From: Glomus cerebriforme
Lineage: Eukaryota; Glomeromycota; Glomeromycetes; Glomerales; Glomeraceae
Reading direction: 5' to 3'
NCBI GenBank assembly: GCA_003550305.1
Contig: QKYT01000083.1
Location: 180,755 to 205,496, forward strand
DNA: 24,742 nucleotides
Numbering within the stretch: the stretch's first letter is position 1; each line of letters opens with the position of its first letter. Shown here one piece after another: positions 9,650-19,984 of the stretch. The notes beneath the pieces were generated by a model that did no database searches, had not been told where the DNA came from, and saw only the letters and a list, made by a program, of their open reading frames with translations. Position numbers and translations under genes: made by a program.

Positions 9650-10128
9650 ATTTTCACATTATGAGAAGATTCCTAGGGAATGGGCGTTTGTTTTATAAAG
9701 AAATACAGTATCTAATGATGTGTTATTTTTTCTGATTGGACGATTATCTCGTGATTTCGGGGTCTCGATGTTATGTGAGATCGATCACCCAGATATCGGG
9801 CTGTGCGACGAAAGGTTTTTTTTTCAAATACATACCTTCCGAAATAAGCAGTATGAAAAGGTGCAGGCGAAAAAAAAATACTGGAGAGGAAACTTCCGGA
9901 TAAGACATTTATGCAGTTAAGTTGGATTTACTTTCGGTTGTATTATGCATTTGCAAGGAAGCTACAAGCTAATAATAGACAATTTTTTCATTTAGGATTT
10001 TGAAAATCATATTAGCATCATGGAAGAGCCAGCAGTATAATGCTTCGCTCATATAAAAATTTTTTACCATTTTAGTTTGAAATAGTGTCATCATGTAGCC
10101 TGTATTATGTATTTTTTTTTTCGTACGA
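9650..10128. other. intergenic stretch
   Basis: No convincing gene. It would hold the promoter of the minus-strand SANT-type gene. A plus-strand frame at 9720-9920 (66 codons) shows no motif and no exon partner. Confidence 0.45.
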
Positions 10129-10551
10129 TTAATAAAGCAAAGACGCAATAAGGGCCAAAATGCGCAGTAAAATTATAGTAAACATCACGTGTACCACGGG
10201 AACAAGCAATTGCGCAAAATAATTTATTCTCAAACTTTCTCGCACATTCTCAAAATTATGTATAGCCCCTTCAGTTGATGATCTTTTTATATACGAGATA
10301 GCGTTAAATTCTTTTATTATTAAATTAAGGAGAGGCTGTTGATCAGATTTTCGCGATGTGATCATATTAACGTAATTTCTCCCAAAAGCGTATTCCAAAA
10401 TTGATCCTGAAAATTATATAAAAAGGTGATGTCCCTGTTAGTGAATCCTTTTTATCCGCCTTGCAAGTAAAGCAAAAAAATTCAAACCAAACAAGCTCTT
10501 ACCATTATTAAAATCATTGATATTAACAATCAAACGAACTCGTAGTTTCAT
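10129..10551 (-). CDS. small protein with hydrophobic C-terminal tail, hypothetical
   Basis: Two exons on the minus strand, 10551-10503 and 10406-10129, separated by a 96-nt GT-AG intron (donor gtaaga, acceptor ttttcag). The join is phase-consistent and gives 108 residues. The N-terminus is MKLRVRLIVNINDFNNG, the middle is polar with a short basic patch (YIKRSS), and residues about 81-108 are almost entirely hydrophobic (LLVPVVHVMFTIILLRIL), ending LLY. That is the layout of a tail-anchored or C-terminally membrane-inserted protein. No catalytic motif is visible and I do not recognise the family. The ATG is chosen because it begins a clean first exon in frame with the second. No lesion was found, unlike its neighbours on both sides. 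It could also be a fragment of a longer membrane protein. Confidence 0.5.
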
Positions 10552-10632
10552 AATAAAGTAAGTTGGTTTATTGCTCGGCTAGTTTCTCTAAACATGTCAT
10601 CACGATGTTAATCGATTTTCCCGCCTCTACAG

Positions 10633-10758
10633 ATGTTCCAAAACAAACCGGACATATTACTCTTCTTGTTATATATCGTCATTTTGATCTTCGCCGAGAA
10701 AACCTTTGACTATCATCACGCGTATAATAGGCGCAGTGAAATAACTACGAAAATCTAA
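10633..10758 (+). CDS. possible 41-residue peptide with hydrophobic segment
   Basis: ATG at 10633, stop TAA at 10756-10758. After a short polar start (MFQNKPD) comes a run of about 14 hydrophobic residues (ILLFLLYIVILIFA), then a polar basic tail. It resembles a signal peptide or signal anchor followed by a short secreted or membrane peptide. It lies 81 bp from, and divergent to, the start of the two-exon gene at 10551, so the gap could be a shared promoter. A cag precedes the ATG, so it could also be a later exon. Length alone does not support it strongly. Confidence 0.25.
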   Translation: MFQNKPDILLFLLYIVILIFAEKTFDYHHAYNRRSEITTKI

Positions 10759-10759
10759 T

Positions 10760-11016
10760 TGAATCCACGTGTCTCATCAGCGCAGTAAAATTGCTGTGGC
10801 TTTCCTATCATCTGATTTTCAGCATCAACAAAATTTGACGCAGTATCGTACTGAGGTTCGAAATCACAATCTCAAAGAAGTTTTCTTGCTGGAAATATTA
10901 TTTTATATTGTGATATAGATAGACTAAAATTTTGTAGCTATTGTGGGATAATTTATTTCGGGTAGAGAAAGAGTATGTAGTTAGCAATAGACAATTAGCT
11001 ATAGATAATTTCGAAA
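10760..11016. other. intergenic stretch upstream of the second CRN-type locus
   Basis: AT-rich and without a gene. A CRN ubiquitin-like header, expected upstream of a full-length member, was looked for here and not seen. Confidence 0.4.
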
Positions 11017-13234
11017 ATGTGAGAGAGCAAAGAAATCCTTGATCTCAAAGAAGAAGCTAATAAACTACAAATATATCTAATTAAAAATCCAAAAGAAGAA
11101 GAAAGGTTGTTCTTGGCCCTTAAAAGTACCTACAAAACAAAAGAAGATAAACGGAGTCTTATGAAAGATTTCTTTAACACTATTCCGGTATGTTAGATAA
11201 AATATTTGCCGTTATAATACACTGTTTGTGACGCTATGACTGAATCTTTTTTTTTGATAATCTAACATTCTAACCCAATTTAGATAAACATCAAGGTAAG
11301 CCTTTGCATCGTAATGATTGGTCAACTCAAACGTGACGCGCTAACATTTATATTAACCCCTCTATCATACTGCAGAATCTTCTAAACGCCAAAAGAGATG
11401 GAGAACGTACATCGTTTCTGATGACAAACCGTGGAGGTGCCACCACAAATCCTTGATGTGCTTTGCAACAATGAACTCGTGCCTGAACCACGTGTCAAGT
11501 TTGTAAACACCTTACAGAACCTTAAAGCCGGTGATTCCATAGAAATGCCAAATCTTGGCCAGATGCCGAAACATTTTGCACAAGGTTATCAAGGAAAAAA
11601 TTTTTTTGTTATGAGACAGATGATTGAAATGTGAAAAACATTCTCTGAAGATAAATCTGAAGATGAAAAAAATCAATAAAATGTGTTTTATTAGGTCCAA
11701 TGGGAGTGGGAAAATCATATCTTGTGATGTTCCTTGCGGCAAAAGCTTCTGAAAATTGGTTGTTGCTTTATATCGCAGATGCAGCTAAACTTGACTTATG
11801 TTTAGACAAGCAGTCATCAGAAGTAATTGTTAGATATTTTTTAGCAATAAATAAGGATATATTAACTGCTGCCGAACTTGAAAATTTGGTGCAGAAAATT
11901 AGAACAGATTCTGTAGTGCCTTTCGCTGAAGCCATGTGGGACATGCTCCAGCAAAAAAATTGCAAAATACTCGTAGTAGTTGATAAACACGGAGTACTAT
12001 TTAGCCATAAAACTACCCCTGCACCTCTTCGGCTTCATATCTTGAAACCCTTAATGAAACTTACATATTGGGGTGAGGATAGTTTAGGAACTCGTGTGGT
12101 CTTGACTGGTACGGCACACGCGAAATTTAAAAAGAGATACCTAATAAATGGTATGAATGATTGGGTCGAATTTGTTGGGCCATTGCCAGAAGATATTTTT
12201 GATAGTCTGTTGAAACTTCACCCCATTTTTGGAGATGAAAAAATTGCACCAAAAGTGAAGAAAGTCACTAATTGCATTTCGCGCAAGCTCATCTATCTTG
12301 ATAAACATATAAAACATATGAGCAGCAACTATCTTACTGATGACAAAATTGATGAACTTTTAAGGCATTTTCATGGAAACTGACATAATAAACTTCTAAA
12401 CATTGCAAGAAATCATTTCAAAATACTTGATGTCGGGAAACCTTTCGGCTATGTTTTTAAAATCATTATAAGTTGAAAAGAATGTAAGTTTTGACTGGAA
12501 GTTTCTAAACATTGGGTTAGTGTATCGTTTCAAAGACAAATATAATTTCAAGATGTTTAAACTGCTGTGCCTGGCCACATTGGATACTCTCTTAGACGTG
12601 TACCAGGATTTCCCATTATCCATAGATGTGAGTGTAACATCTCTTAGTAGCGGACAACTTAATCCAAATAATTTTAAGGAAATACTCTTCCAACAGATGT
12701 TAAAACATCGTGACATCTTATTCAAGGCGATGGACCTGGCCAAAAAAGCTTACAACAGATGTGCATTTACAATTTGAGAATTTCATCATTCTTGATAAGG
12801 ACCAACTCGCTTCTAGTCCACAACATTCAAAGTTCTTAGTTTGCAATTATGAATGCCATCCTCAGTTCGATTTCATAATCAGATACACATTTATCCAAAT
12901 ATCCGTCAGCTTTTTCGACAAACATAACCAAGGATCTGCAAATATTTTGAAAGCCTTTGAATACTATTACAAGAATGGTAACGATATAAGAAATCAAATA
13001 GAAATATATCTGGATGCAGTGTTTAGTAATCAGCATATGGTTATGCACTCGAATGGCAAATTTGAAGTTCTCACTAATGGTTTACCAATTGAATCAGATT
13101 TCTGCATTGTCTACATGCGAGAAAATCCTGATTCGCCTAATTATACTCAGTTGGTTAAGAGATATCAAGATATAGCATTTATCTCTTATGATGAGATAAA
13201 GACTAAACTCTTTGGCGATTTCTTACGTAGTTAG
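11017..13234 (+). pseudogene. second CRN-type protein: P-loop NTPase + REase-like C-terminus (broken)
   Basis: Exon 1 (11017-11187) encodes an acidic/basic helix (ILDLKEEANKLQIYLI, then KTKEDKRSLMKDFFNTIP). A 12-nt micro-exon (11284-11295) follows, then exon 3 from 11376, beginning with a KRQKRW motif. The NTPase has a full Walker A (GPMGVGKSY, about 11694-11720), AAKASENWLLLYIADA and LTGTAHAKF. The tail (12487-13234) has FDWKFLNIGLVYR, FDFIIRYTFIQISVS and KLFGDFLR, a layout known for CRN/CR proteins with a restriction-endonuclease-like end. Lesions: TGA at 11020-11022 right after the ATG; frame break at 11430/11431; TGA at 11632-11634; break at the 7-A run 11666-11672; TGA at 12381-12383 followed by about 100 nt of disrupted reading; and a break near 12741-12750 at a 6-A run. 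The Walker B acidic pair is Asp-Lys (VVVDKHG) where Asp-Glu is expected. Exon phases at 11187/11284 also conflict. Clearly a pseudogene. Confidence 0.85.
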
Positions 13235-13655
13235 CTTTGTACTGTATTTTATGTATGTCTAAAATTATTAATTTCTTTACTGAATTGTACAAACAACAAT
13301 ATGCATTAACTCTGGGAACATCCATCTATATTAATTATTTTTTTGCGAAATTGGCTATATAATCTGCATGCATGATTGCTTAATAGAACTGTTAGGAAGT
13401 TAGGGTGATACTTGCAATATATTCACGCATGTAAATATAAAATTAGCATAGCCCTATATAAATTCCCATAATCAAATTTGATTTAATAGAGTATATCTTG
13501 CTAAACCAGTTATAATTCGTTAAAATCACAAAAAATGCTATAAATCAATAAAATTGCTATAAGTCTTATTTATTGCGTATAATCACATATTATGCACTAT
13601 TCAATTATTTTAGATAAGGTTTATAATAAAACTGTACCTAAACCTCTGTTCTGAA
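13235..13655. other. AT-rich intergenic stretch
   Basis: No gene or repeat of note. It contains two short copies of an aaattgctataa-like motif near 13535-13560. Confidence 0.5.
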
Positions 13656-14185
13656 TATGATATGGTACATGTTGTTAACTGTTGTTCTGGCTATGATCGG
13701 CTTGAAAAAATAGTTGAAATAGAAAAGCAATATGATTATTTATCTATTATTAGATCTCATACCACAGAGGTGCTCTGCAAGAGTTGCTTCCTAGAAGAAA
13801 ATATAGTTCTTTACCATGTGCACTGCCTTTTTTGCCCCATTTGGGTAAGGAGTAAGCGAAACATATTATTATTATGCTAGTGTAGAGTCAAGAGATATTC
13901 CACATGAGTATCATAGACCTAGTGTTCAGTTCATAAGAGCCAAATGGACTATTTGCTTTGATTGCTAGAAATTGGTAAAGATTACTAAAGTAAAGCCAAG
14001 AAAGATGTATTATAATAGATGGGGCAGATGGACTATAAAGTTAGGTCTGAAGATTTGATGAAGCAACATTGGGATTGCTCTTGCTTCAAGGCTGAGACTG
14101 AAGATAAATCATCATTAACGGGTGGTTTTGAGAAATTCCCTATGCAATGTAGTGTAAGTGTGCCTTGATGAATATTGGACTTTTG
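13656..14185 (+). pseudogene. decayed coding remnant, Cys-rich, unknown
   Basis: Plus-strand pieces in shifting frames read like one former protein. First comes a 72-codon stretch (13662-13880) with CCSGYDRLEKIVEIEKQYDY and a Cys/His-spaced segment (VLCKSCF, then HVHCLFC). In a second frame follow SVESRDIPHEYHRPSVQFI and KWTICFDC, an in-frame TAG, then KLVKITKVKPRKMYYNRW. Finally comes a third frame with KVRSEDLMKQHWDCSCF and SLTGGFEKFPMQCSVSVP, ending in stops. The paired Cys suggest a zinc-binding protein, but the order and spacing are too damaged to name a family. At least two frame shifts and two stops are needed, so it is not functional as it stands. Confidence 0.45.
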
Positions 14186-14444
14186 TATGAAAAAATGCAA
14201 GGAGATAAACTTAATATCTTTCAACTGAATATTAATGTTATTTATCTCAACTATACATTATTTTAGCCAAAGGTGCTATACATAATTTATGCATGACATA
14301 ATTTATTTTTTTCTTGTGAAATTAATAGCTATATGTATGATCACCTAGTGAAATTGTGAAATGTATTACCTGCAGGATAAAAATTGTAATCTGCCTATTC
14401 TGGGTTAGATACTTAAAAATAATAAAAAAGGTTTAGAAAGATCA

Positions 14445-15024
14445 ATGAAGCTATCTTGGGGATTCTTGGTTGCAAGACAATATAACTATCAGCTTAATAA
14501 TTTATATGCAACAGTTATCCAGCAAGCTTATAGGAATTACAAGAAAAGAGCTGAATCTTTGGCGAAACAAGTTTTGGAGACGGTGAGGAATAATGGTACT
14601 CCTGATAGAAAGAAATTCTTAAGTATACTTATGATTTTTCAAATGAAAATAAATCCTGAAATTCAAGAAGAATATGCTTTATGTCTCAATGAATTTGTTG
14701 ATATGCTTAAAAAAGCAAATGCTTATCAATATTATATCAAAAATTATAATCTAGCCAAGCAAATGGTTGTATAAGGAATATATTAATTATGGTCCTAGTC
14801 TTTGGATAGAAAAAAAGAAATGGTAGTTGAGTGAATGACTAAATAAAGAAGCATATTATCTTGTTAAGAAAATATTAGGACAGCAAGGTTACAGACAAGT
14901 TTATATTTCTCGATGGAGACTTAAAATTGTTTATCTTTCATGGAAATATATGATAGAATTTTTACAGGATCCTGAAAATTATCTTATTAAAAAATTCAAT
15001 AGATATTTTGTCAAAATAAAATAA
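14445..15024 (+). pseudogene. IQ-like-motif protein of unknown function, decayed
   Basis: An intact frame of 109 codons (14445-14774) begins MKLSWGFLVARQYNYQ. It contains VIQQAYRNYKKR, which matches the calmodulin-binding IQ pattern except for the usual Gly, then SLAKQVLETVRNNGTPDRK and a helical region (LCLNEFVDMLKKANAYQYY). After the stop, another frame continues in the same style: EYINYGPSLWIEKKKW, TAG, then TGA, then NKEAYYLVKKILGQQGYRQ and ISRWRLKIVYLSWKYMIEFL, stopping at 15022-15024. So a frame break near 14770 and two stops separate the halves. The conserved look of both halves suggests a repetitive fungal gene family. I cannot assign a function. Confidence 0.5.
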
Positions 15025-15189
15025 TATATATGTTCCCGTCACTAGAGTTAGGATTTTTTGACTCAGACACTTTAAGTCTCACAAACTATAGTTGTCTGAC
15101 TAGCAAGAAAATATCACTGCCCACCACAATGCATGTAAGCATGTGCAATATAAATTAGCACGTTTTTGATCCTTGTTAAAGTATATATG

Positions 15190-15590
15190 ATGTAATAGGT
15201 GATACTCTGCTAGGGTTTGTGTCATATGACAAATCTTTATTCATTCTTTGGGAAGAATGATTAGAGAGAGAAATGTTAAGACACCATTCTTAATAAATAC
15301 TTGAGAAGCATTGGAAAGTGGACATTCAGTTCATGAAAGTAAGACAGGTGAACTTTGTGTCGAAGATGTAAGAAGAGAGTTAAAAAAAGCTCTTATACTG
15401 GAGCAGAACGACTTGTAATAGTCACACATCAAAAAGATTTGAAGGAAATATTCCAGAAAATTGCGCGATTGTAGCTGGGATAGATTTTGTATTTATGCGG
15501 ATCTTGTTGCTAGAATCTCAACAGATGATGATTAATCGACTGATCTTGGCAAGTGAAGTTTTTTTTACAGGATCATATGATTTTTATTTT
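15190..15590 (+). pseudogene. decayed coding remnant, unknown
   Basis: Short coherent peptides appear in alternating plus-strand frames: GDTLLGFVSYDKSLFILWEE then TGA; ALESGHSVHESKTGELCVED and VRRELKKALILEQ; in another frame ERLVIVTHQKDLKEIFQKIA; then CSWDRFCIYADLVARISTDD. Each is natural-looking, and each is broken from the next by a shift or stop. It may be the end of the same former gene as 14445-15024 or a separate one. No family is recognised. Confidence 0.35.
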
Positions 15591-15850
15591 TTTTTATGGA
15601 GTCAGTAATGTGATTTTATTATCATTTATTTTTTGAATGTACAGTATAGTAAGAGTATTAATTCCACTAGAATCTTAATGTTGGCTGACACTATAATTCA
15701 TTTCTTGATCTACAGTATCATATCATATGATATGTATGCACATGTACGCGCCGACATGAAATAATTTATTTAAATAATTTTATTATATTTTCACACATTT
15801 ATTACATTTATTAATATTTTTTTTTTTCTATTCTTTTACTCTTTTAATAA

Positions 15851-15870
15851 TTTTTTTTTTTAAAAAAAAA
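15851..15870. repeat. T11A9 self-complementary tract
   Basis: Eleven T (15851-15861) followed directly by nine A (15862-15870). A transcript would form a T/A hairpin, and the DNA would be a rigid A-tract junction. One of four such tracts in the window. Confidence 0.85.
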
Positions 15871-15979
15871 TAAATTAAAAAAATAAAAAAATAAAAAAAA
15901 AAAATAAAATTATCACTCTAAAAAATATATATTTGGTTTTCGTTTATTCTATTTTTATATTTCAATGTTGGTGTGTTTA

Positions 15980-16004
15980 TTTTTTTTTTTTAAAAAAAAA
16001 AAAA
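15980..16004. repeat. T12A13 self-complementary tract
   Basis: Twelve T (15980-15991) followed by thirteen A (15992-16004), about 120 bp from the tract at 15851 and downstream of the minus-strand 7TM gene. Confidence 0.85.
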
Positions 16005-16545
16005 GTTTGGTATGACGAATAAAAGAAGTAAATATTTATAAATTGAATTTATAAATTATTTTTCGATAATTGATAATAGAATCAACAAGAATAAAGAGGG
16101 GAAAGGTCTGATAGTTAAAAATATTGTTTTTAAAAAAAAAAGATTGTTGTTTTAAAAAAAGAGGGAAGGGATTGAGAACAAATTGTATAAAGGTAAAATA
16201 TTTAAAAAACAAAATTCTCTCTTTCAAAGGATAATTTGTTCTCAGAGAATGAATGTATATAATAATAAATGAAGAAAACCAAATATATATAAATATAATA
16301 TAATAATAATAAAAATAATTAAAGCTGAGAGAAATAAAATGAATGTCAAATCCACAATAGTTTTTCCCAACTTTACCCCGAAAAATAACAACTATTTTTT
16401 TTTTCTTTTTATATTTTCTTAATTTTTTTTCCAATGTATGTTTTATCCATTTATATATATAAATATGTTAAATATACAGTATTACATTAAATCCTATTAC
16501 AAATAAAATCTATGTTTCCTCTGTAGCAAATTTAAGGTAATACAT

Positions 16546-18232
16546 CTATACATCATCATCACTTAATGTTGTTGTAGAAGTAAATAATGTATCTGTATGA
16601 GGTGCAGAAGTATATGGTGTAGAAGTATATCGTGATGATGTAGATGATGATGCTAGAGCAAAAGTTCCAATAACGGGAGATGAAGATGATGCAACACTTA
16701 TAGGAGAATCTAATTGTGTGGAATCTCTACGAGATGAAATTTTAACAGGAGCAGGCCGACGTAATAAAGGAGCATCAGAATCCGTAGAATTATTACGTGA
16801 ATGAAACAAACTTTTACCATCTGATGATTCATGTTTCATGGTTGGAGAATGTGATGCATCAGATGTTAAATTTGAAAATGTTGGAATCATTATATTTTCT
16901 AATCGTGGTTCTGATTTATCAGGTACTCTCATCTCACTGATTATTCAAAAAAAAATAAAAATAAAAATTGAAAGTTAGTCGTCAATTTTTATTATTTTGA
17001 TTTAAAATAAATATTTTAAATTTCAAAGATACATACCCATAAGTGATTCCACCCATTACAAGGACATTTAATATCATAGGCATCAAATTTGTGATAGCAG
17101 CTAATACTTTACTAATTTCAATATTATTTATGATTGGTTTATTCAAGAAAGCGAATACACCTAAAATAATACTTAAAGCCACGAAACTTAGAATAAATGC
17201 CATATTTATTATATGCATCTAAAATTTTGAGAAAATAATAAAGAAATTAAAGGTTAATAATAAATTTCAAAAAAAAAAAAAAAAACAATTTTTTTTTCAA
17301 AATATATACAGTACCTTTCTTACGGAACGTTGTAATTTTTTGTGTTTTATTTCCAATTCACTCACAACATAATTATCATAATCACTTCGTCTAATACGAC
17401 TAATACGAGAACTTCTTGAAGGATAACCATCAACACTTTCTAATAAATGTAAACCTTCACTAGCAATTCCAACTAATTTATTACCATATATTAAAAATCC
17501 AATAGCTACTAATAAAGCACTAATAGAACAAGTACAATAATATATTATTCCTATTATATTGATCATTTTATTAGAATTTTCAGATGGATATTGATGAAAA
17601 TATCCTTTAAACACAGCACAAGTAATTCTAATTGTACCAATTATTATAATATATGAAATATAAACACCCGCTATGGCATATAAATTTGGACGGTGTAAAG
17701 AACGTTTATAATGTGAATTTTGTCTATAGAAATACATACGAGGAATTGTACGTAATACACCTGCTAGATAAGTTATAACAGAAACCAATCCAATGAACCA
17801 TGAAACATCTAATACTACTTCACGTACTATCCATTGTCCTGGGAATAAGTTATATATTAATATGACACAACTAATCACTCGAGCTATAAAAAAAAAGATT
17901 TAATTTAGATTAATTTTCATCATTCAAATCGAAACAAAGAATCGAAAAGAAAGAAACTTACCAATACCCCAGAATATTTGTATAAATAAATAACCTTCTA
18001 ATGTTAAAAAACCTTTTATTCTAAACAATTTTATTTCTGGTTTATTGTAAAGACGCCATGATAATAACCATATGGAACATAAGAATACAAAAAGTGATAA
18101 ATAAGTTGTGATTCCGTATATCACTTGAAAATATTCTTGAGCAAAACAATCTGTCACGTTTATTGTCCAATCGCAATTACTCGTTTGTGATGCATCATCT
18201 TGTTGATATTGTGAAGGAGAGGAGGATGACAT
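16546..18232 (-). CDS. seven-transmembrane, receptor-like protein
   Basis: Four exons on the minus strand: 18232-17962, 17883-17315, 17218-17037 and 16936-16546. All introns are GT-AG (78-100 nt), total 1413 nt, 470 residues, with no lesion. The N-terminus (1-36) is Ser/Gln-rich with one N-glycosylation sequon (NVT at 25-27) and no signal peptide. Seven hydrophobic segments lie at about 37-59, 76-101, 117-137, 158-183, 197-225, 283-304 and 316-339. The 5-6 loop is long and basic (SRISRIRRSDYD, KHKKLQRSVRK). The tail (about 340-470) is cytoplasmic by this topology and extremely Ser/Thr-rich (SVASSSSPVIG, TSSRYTSTPYTSAPH), a likely phosphorylation region. Topology and tail fit a G-protein-coupled-receptor-like protein of the plasma membrane. 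I could not place it in a named fungal receptor class, and a TOM1/GPR137-type 7TM protein is an alternative. The start is the first Met of a clean exon. Confidence 0.88.
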
Positions 18233-18540
18233 ATTTAAACTTAATTATTAAGGAAAAAAAAATTATTTACATTTATTTACAAAGGAAAAATATTTTTTTT
18301 TTTAAAAAAAAAATCGTTGTAAAGTTGGAAGCCCTTTTATGTCTAAAAAAAATATATGTAATACTAAAAAAGGGTGATAAGTTTTTTTTTTTTTGTTCCA
18401 GTATTNTTTTTTTTTTTAATTTCGGTTTTAAAGAGAAAATATAATAAAATATTTCCTCAATAAAATTCCGAAATAAAAAAATTAGGTAAAAAAAAGAAAA
18501 AAAGAAAGGAGAGAATTTTATTTTTTTTTTGGGAGTAAGT
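18233..18540. promoter_or_regulatory. upstream region of the 7TM gene with a T11A10 tract
   Basis: A/T homopolymer-rich, with a perfect T11A10 palindrome at 18293-18313, about 60-80 bp upstream of the minus-strand start codon, and a T-rich run with an ambiguous base at 18406. Poly(dA:dT) tracts exclude nucleosomes in fungal promoters (known). Their role here is inference. No gene in this stretch. Confidence 0.4.
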
Positions 18541-18545
18541 AAAAA

Positions 18546-18632
18546 ATGGGCGGATTAAATCTTTTTCAGAAAGATTTCACAAATTATTTAGTTAATGATA
18601 ATCTGCATGCAGATGCTTCTTTCGATATATAA
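18546..18632 (+). CDS. possible 28-residue micro-ORF
   Basis: ATG at 18546 in an A-rich context (taaaaaATGG), stop TAA at 18630-18632. The peptide begins MGGLNLFQKDFTNYLVND and ends ADASFDI. Its composition is less biased than the surrounding AT-rich DNA would give, and it lies head-to-head with the 7TM gene about 310 bp away. It could equally be a first coding exon or chance. Confidence 0.15.
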   Translation: MGGLNLFQKDFTNYLVNDNLHADASFDI

Positions 18633-18789
18633 AAGTAAAACAAATAAATTATTTATGCAATCGAAGGTAGGTCATTACCTATAATATACAATGAATGATT
18701 AAAGAAAAACGGTATCATACAATCATTCCCAATCTAATGATAAAGTGTAAATATCACCCTTACTTGTAACTAATAAATTTGCTTATTAT

Positions 18790-18848
18790 GGAGAATGAAT
18801 TAAAATTAAACTAGGAAGGCGTCATATTGGAGAATGAATTAAAATTAA
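18790..18848 (+). repeat. 20-bp direct repeat pair
   Basis: ggagaatgaattaaaattaa occurs at 18790-18809 and again at 18829-18848, 39 bp apart start to start. A small tandem duplication. Confidence 0.8.
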
Positions 18849-19111
18849 TCAAACGATCATCATTTAGACCAAACCAAACGGAAAACTGTGGCTTGGCAAA
18901 TAGTTTCACAAAACGGAGACAATGATGTCTGATCCAAACCGAAAGGTAAAGGAATAATTCGACTCGTGAACAAGTTTCATAAATATTTTTGGCAGTGTTA
19001 CGGCTGTGTTATATATTAAAACGTTGTTTATTTATGCACAGCCAATGATTTCTTATTATCATCTCAATTCGTTTGATTTTGAAACAAAGGTAGAATGAAA
19101 CTAAATGTGGT

Positions 19112-19399
19112 TCAATTCCAGTAATTTCTTTTTTTAAAATATTCATTATTGCATAATGATTTACTTGAAAAGATTCTTAATTGAAACACTTCTGGAACGT
19201 TCTCAAAATGTGAATCCTTTATCGTACGATGTAACTGTAACATGAAACGAGGCTGAAAAAAATAGTGATCATCTGTAATTCCGAACTGTAACACAATGTT
19301 ATGGCTTATTATGTGTTGAAATAACATGAAATTAGGCGAGATTTTCCTTTCAGTGTAATGCGGGGAAAATATTTTGAGTTTTTTTTGGCGGAATAGTTT
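19112..19399 (-). other. open minus-strand frame, doubtful coding remnant
   Basis: The frame stays open for about 95 codons in a very AT-rich region, with a Met at 19327. The peptide is not low-complexity (SHNIVLQFGITDDHYFFQPR, then MLQLHRTIKDSHFENVPEV). No family motif was recognised and no exon partners with phase-matching splice sites were found. It may be a fragment of a former gene. Confidence 0.2.
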
Positions 19400-19963
19400 T
19401 TAATTGAAATAATTACCTTATAAGTTTATCTTATTATGTAAAACAAAACGACTCATTATCATTATAAATTTTTATAAGTTTTTTTTTTTTACAAAAAAAT
19501 TATCTCCCTATTTTGAAACAATAGAAAAAAAAATCAATGTAACAAATTTAGGTCGGATTATCAAAATAATTTTAAAAATAATTTTTCCCTATTGTGATAA
19601 GGAATATATATTACAAAATTTATATAAATTTTTTTAATCCCTAATTATAAACCATTATGAAAACAAATATATTACAATACTAATATTATCCTTTTTATTC
19701 CATGAGAAACTTCCTTTAAAAATGTTGTCCTTGGTCATACTTCAATTTAAAATTCTTCTTTGTTTCAATGTTTGTTTTTATTAACTTTATGAATGTAAAA
19801 TTTCATATTATTATTTGTTGTATGAAATTAAAATTTTCCTTTCTCACTCTTTACAATATTTAAAGTTTTTTTTTGTTCTTATTATCGTCACGTGTAATAA
19901 ATCATGTGGTTTTGGATCACGAACTTTGAATTCATATAGAGTAGAGGCCTGAACTTCATAACC

Positions 19964-19984
19964 CGGCCCGGCCCAGACCCAGCC
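19964..19984. repeat. GC-rich GGCCC-type short repeat
   Basis: acccggcccggcccagaccca stands out sharply in an AT-rich background, with the pentamer cggcc repeated. It may be a fragment of a transposon end or a simple repeat. Confidence 0.4.

Larger units (their letters stand above)
15600..16545. other. AT-rich stretch with T/A palindromes
   Basis: No gene seen; the minus-strand frame at 16036-16434 is Phe/Ile/Tyr low-complexity. It contains a palindromic patch near 15718-15734 (tatcatatcatatgata) and two perfect T-run/A-run palindromes, listed separately. It would also hold the 3' untranslated region of the 7TM gene. Confidence 0.5.

Noticed and set aside
9720..9920. 66-codon plus-strand frame divergent from the SANT-type gene
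   Set aside because: No motif, no splice partner and no composition bias that would support coding.
16036..16434. 132-codon minus-strand open frame
   Set aside because: Phe/Ile/Tyr/Lys low complexity arising from AT-rich DNA; no domain.
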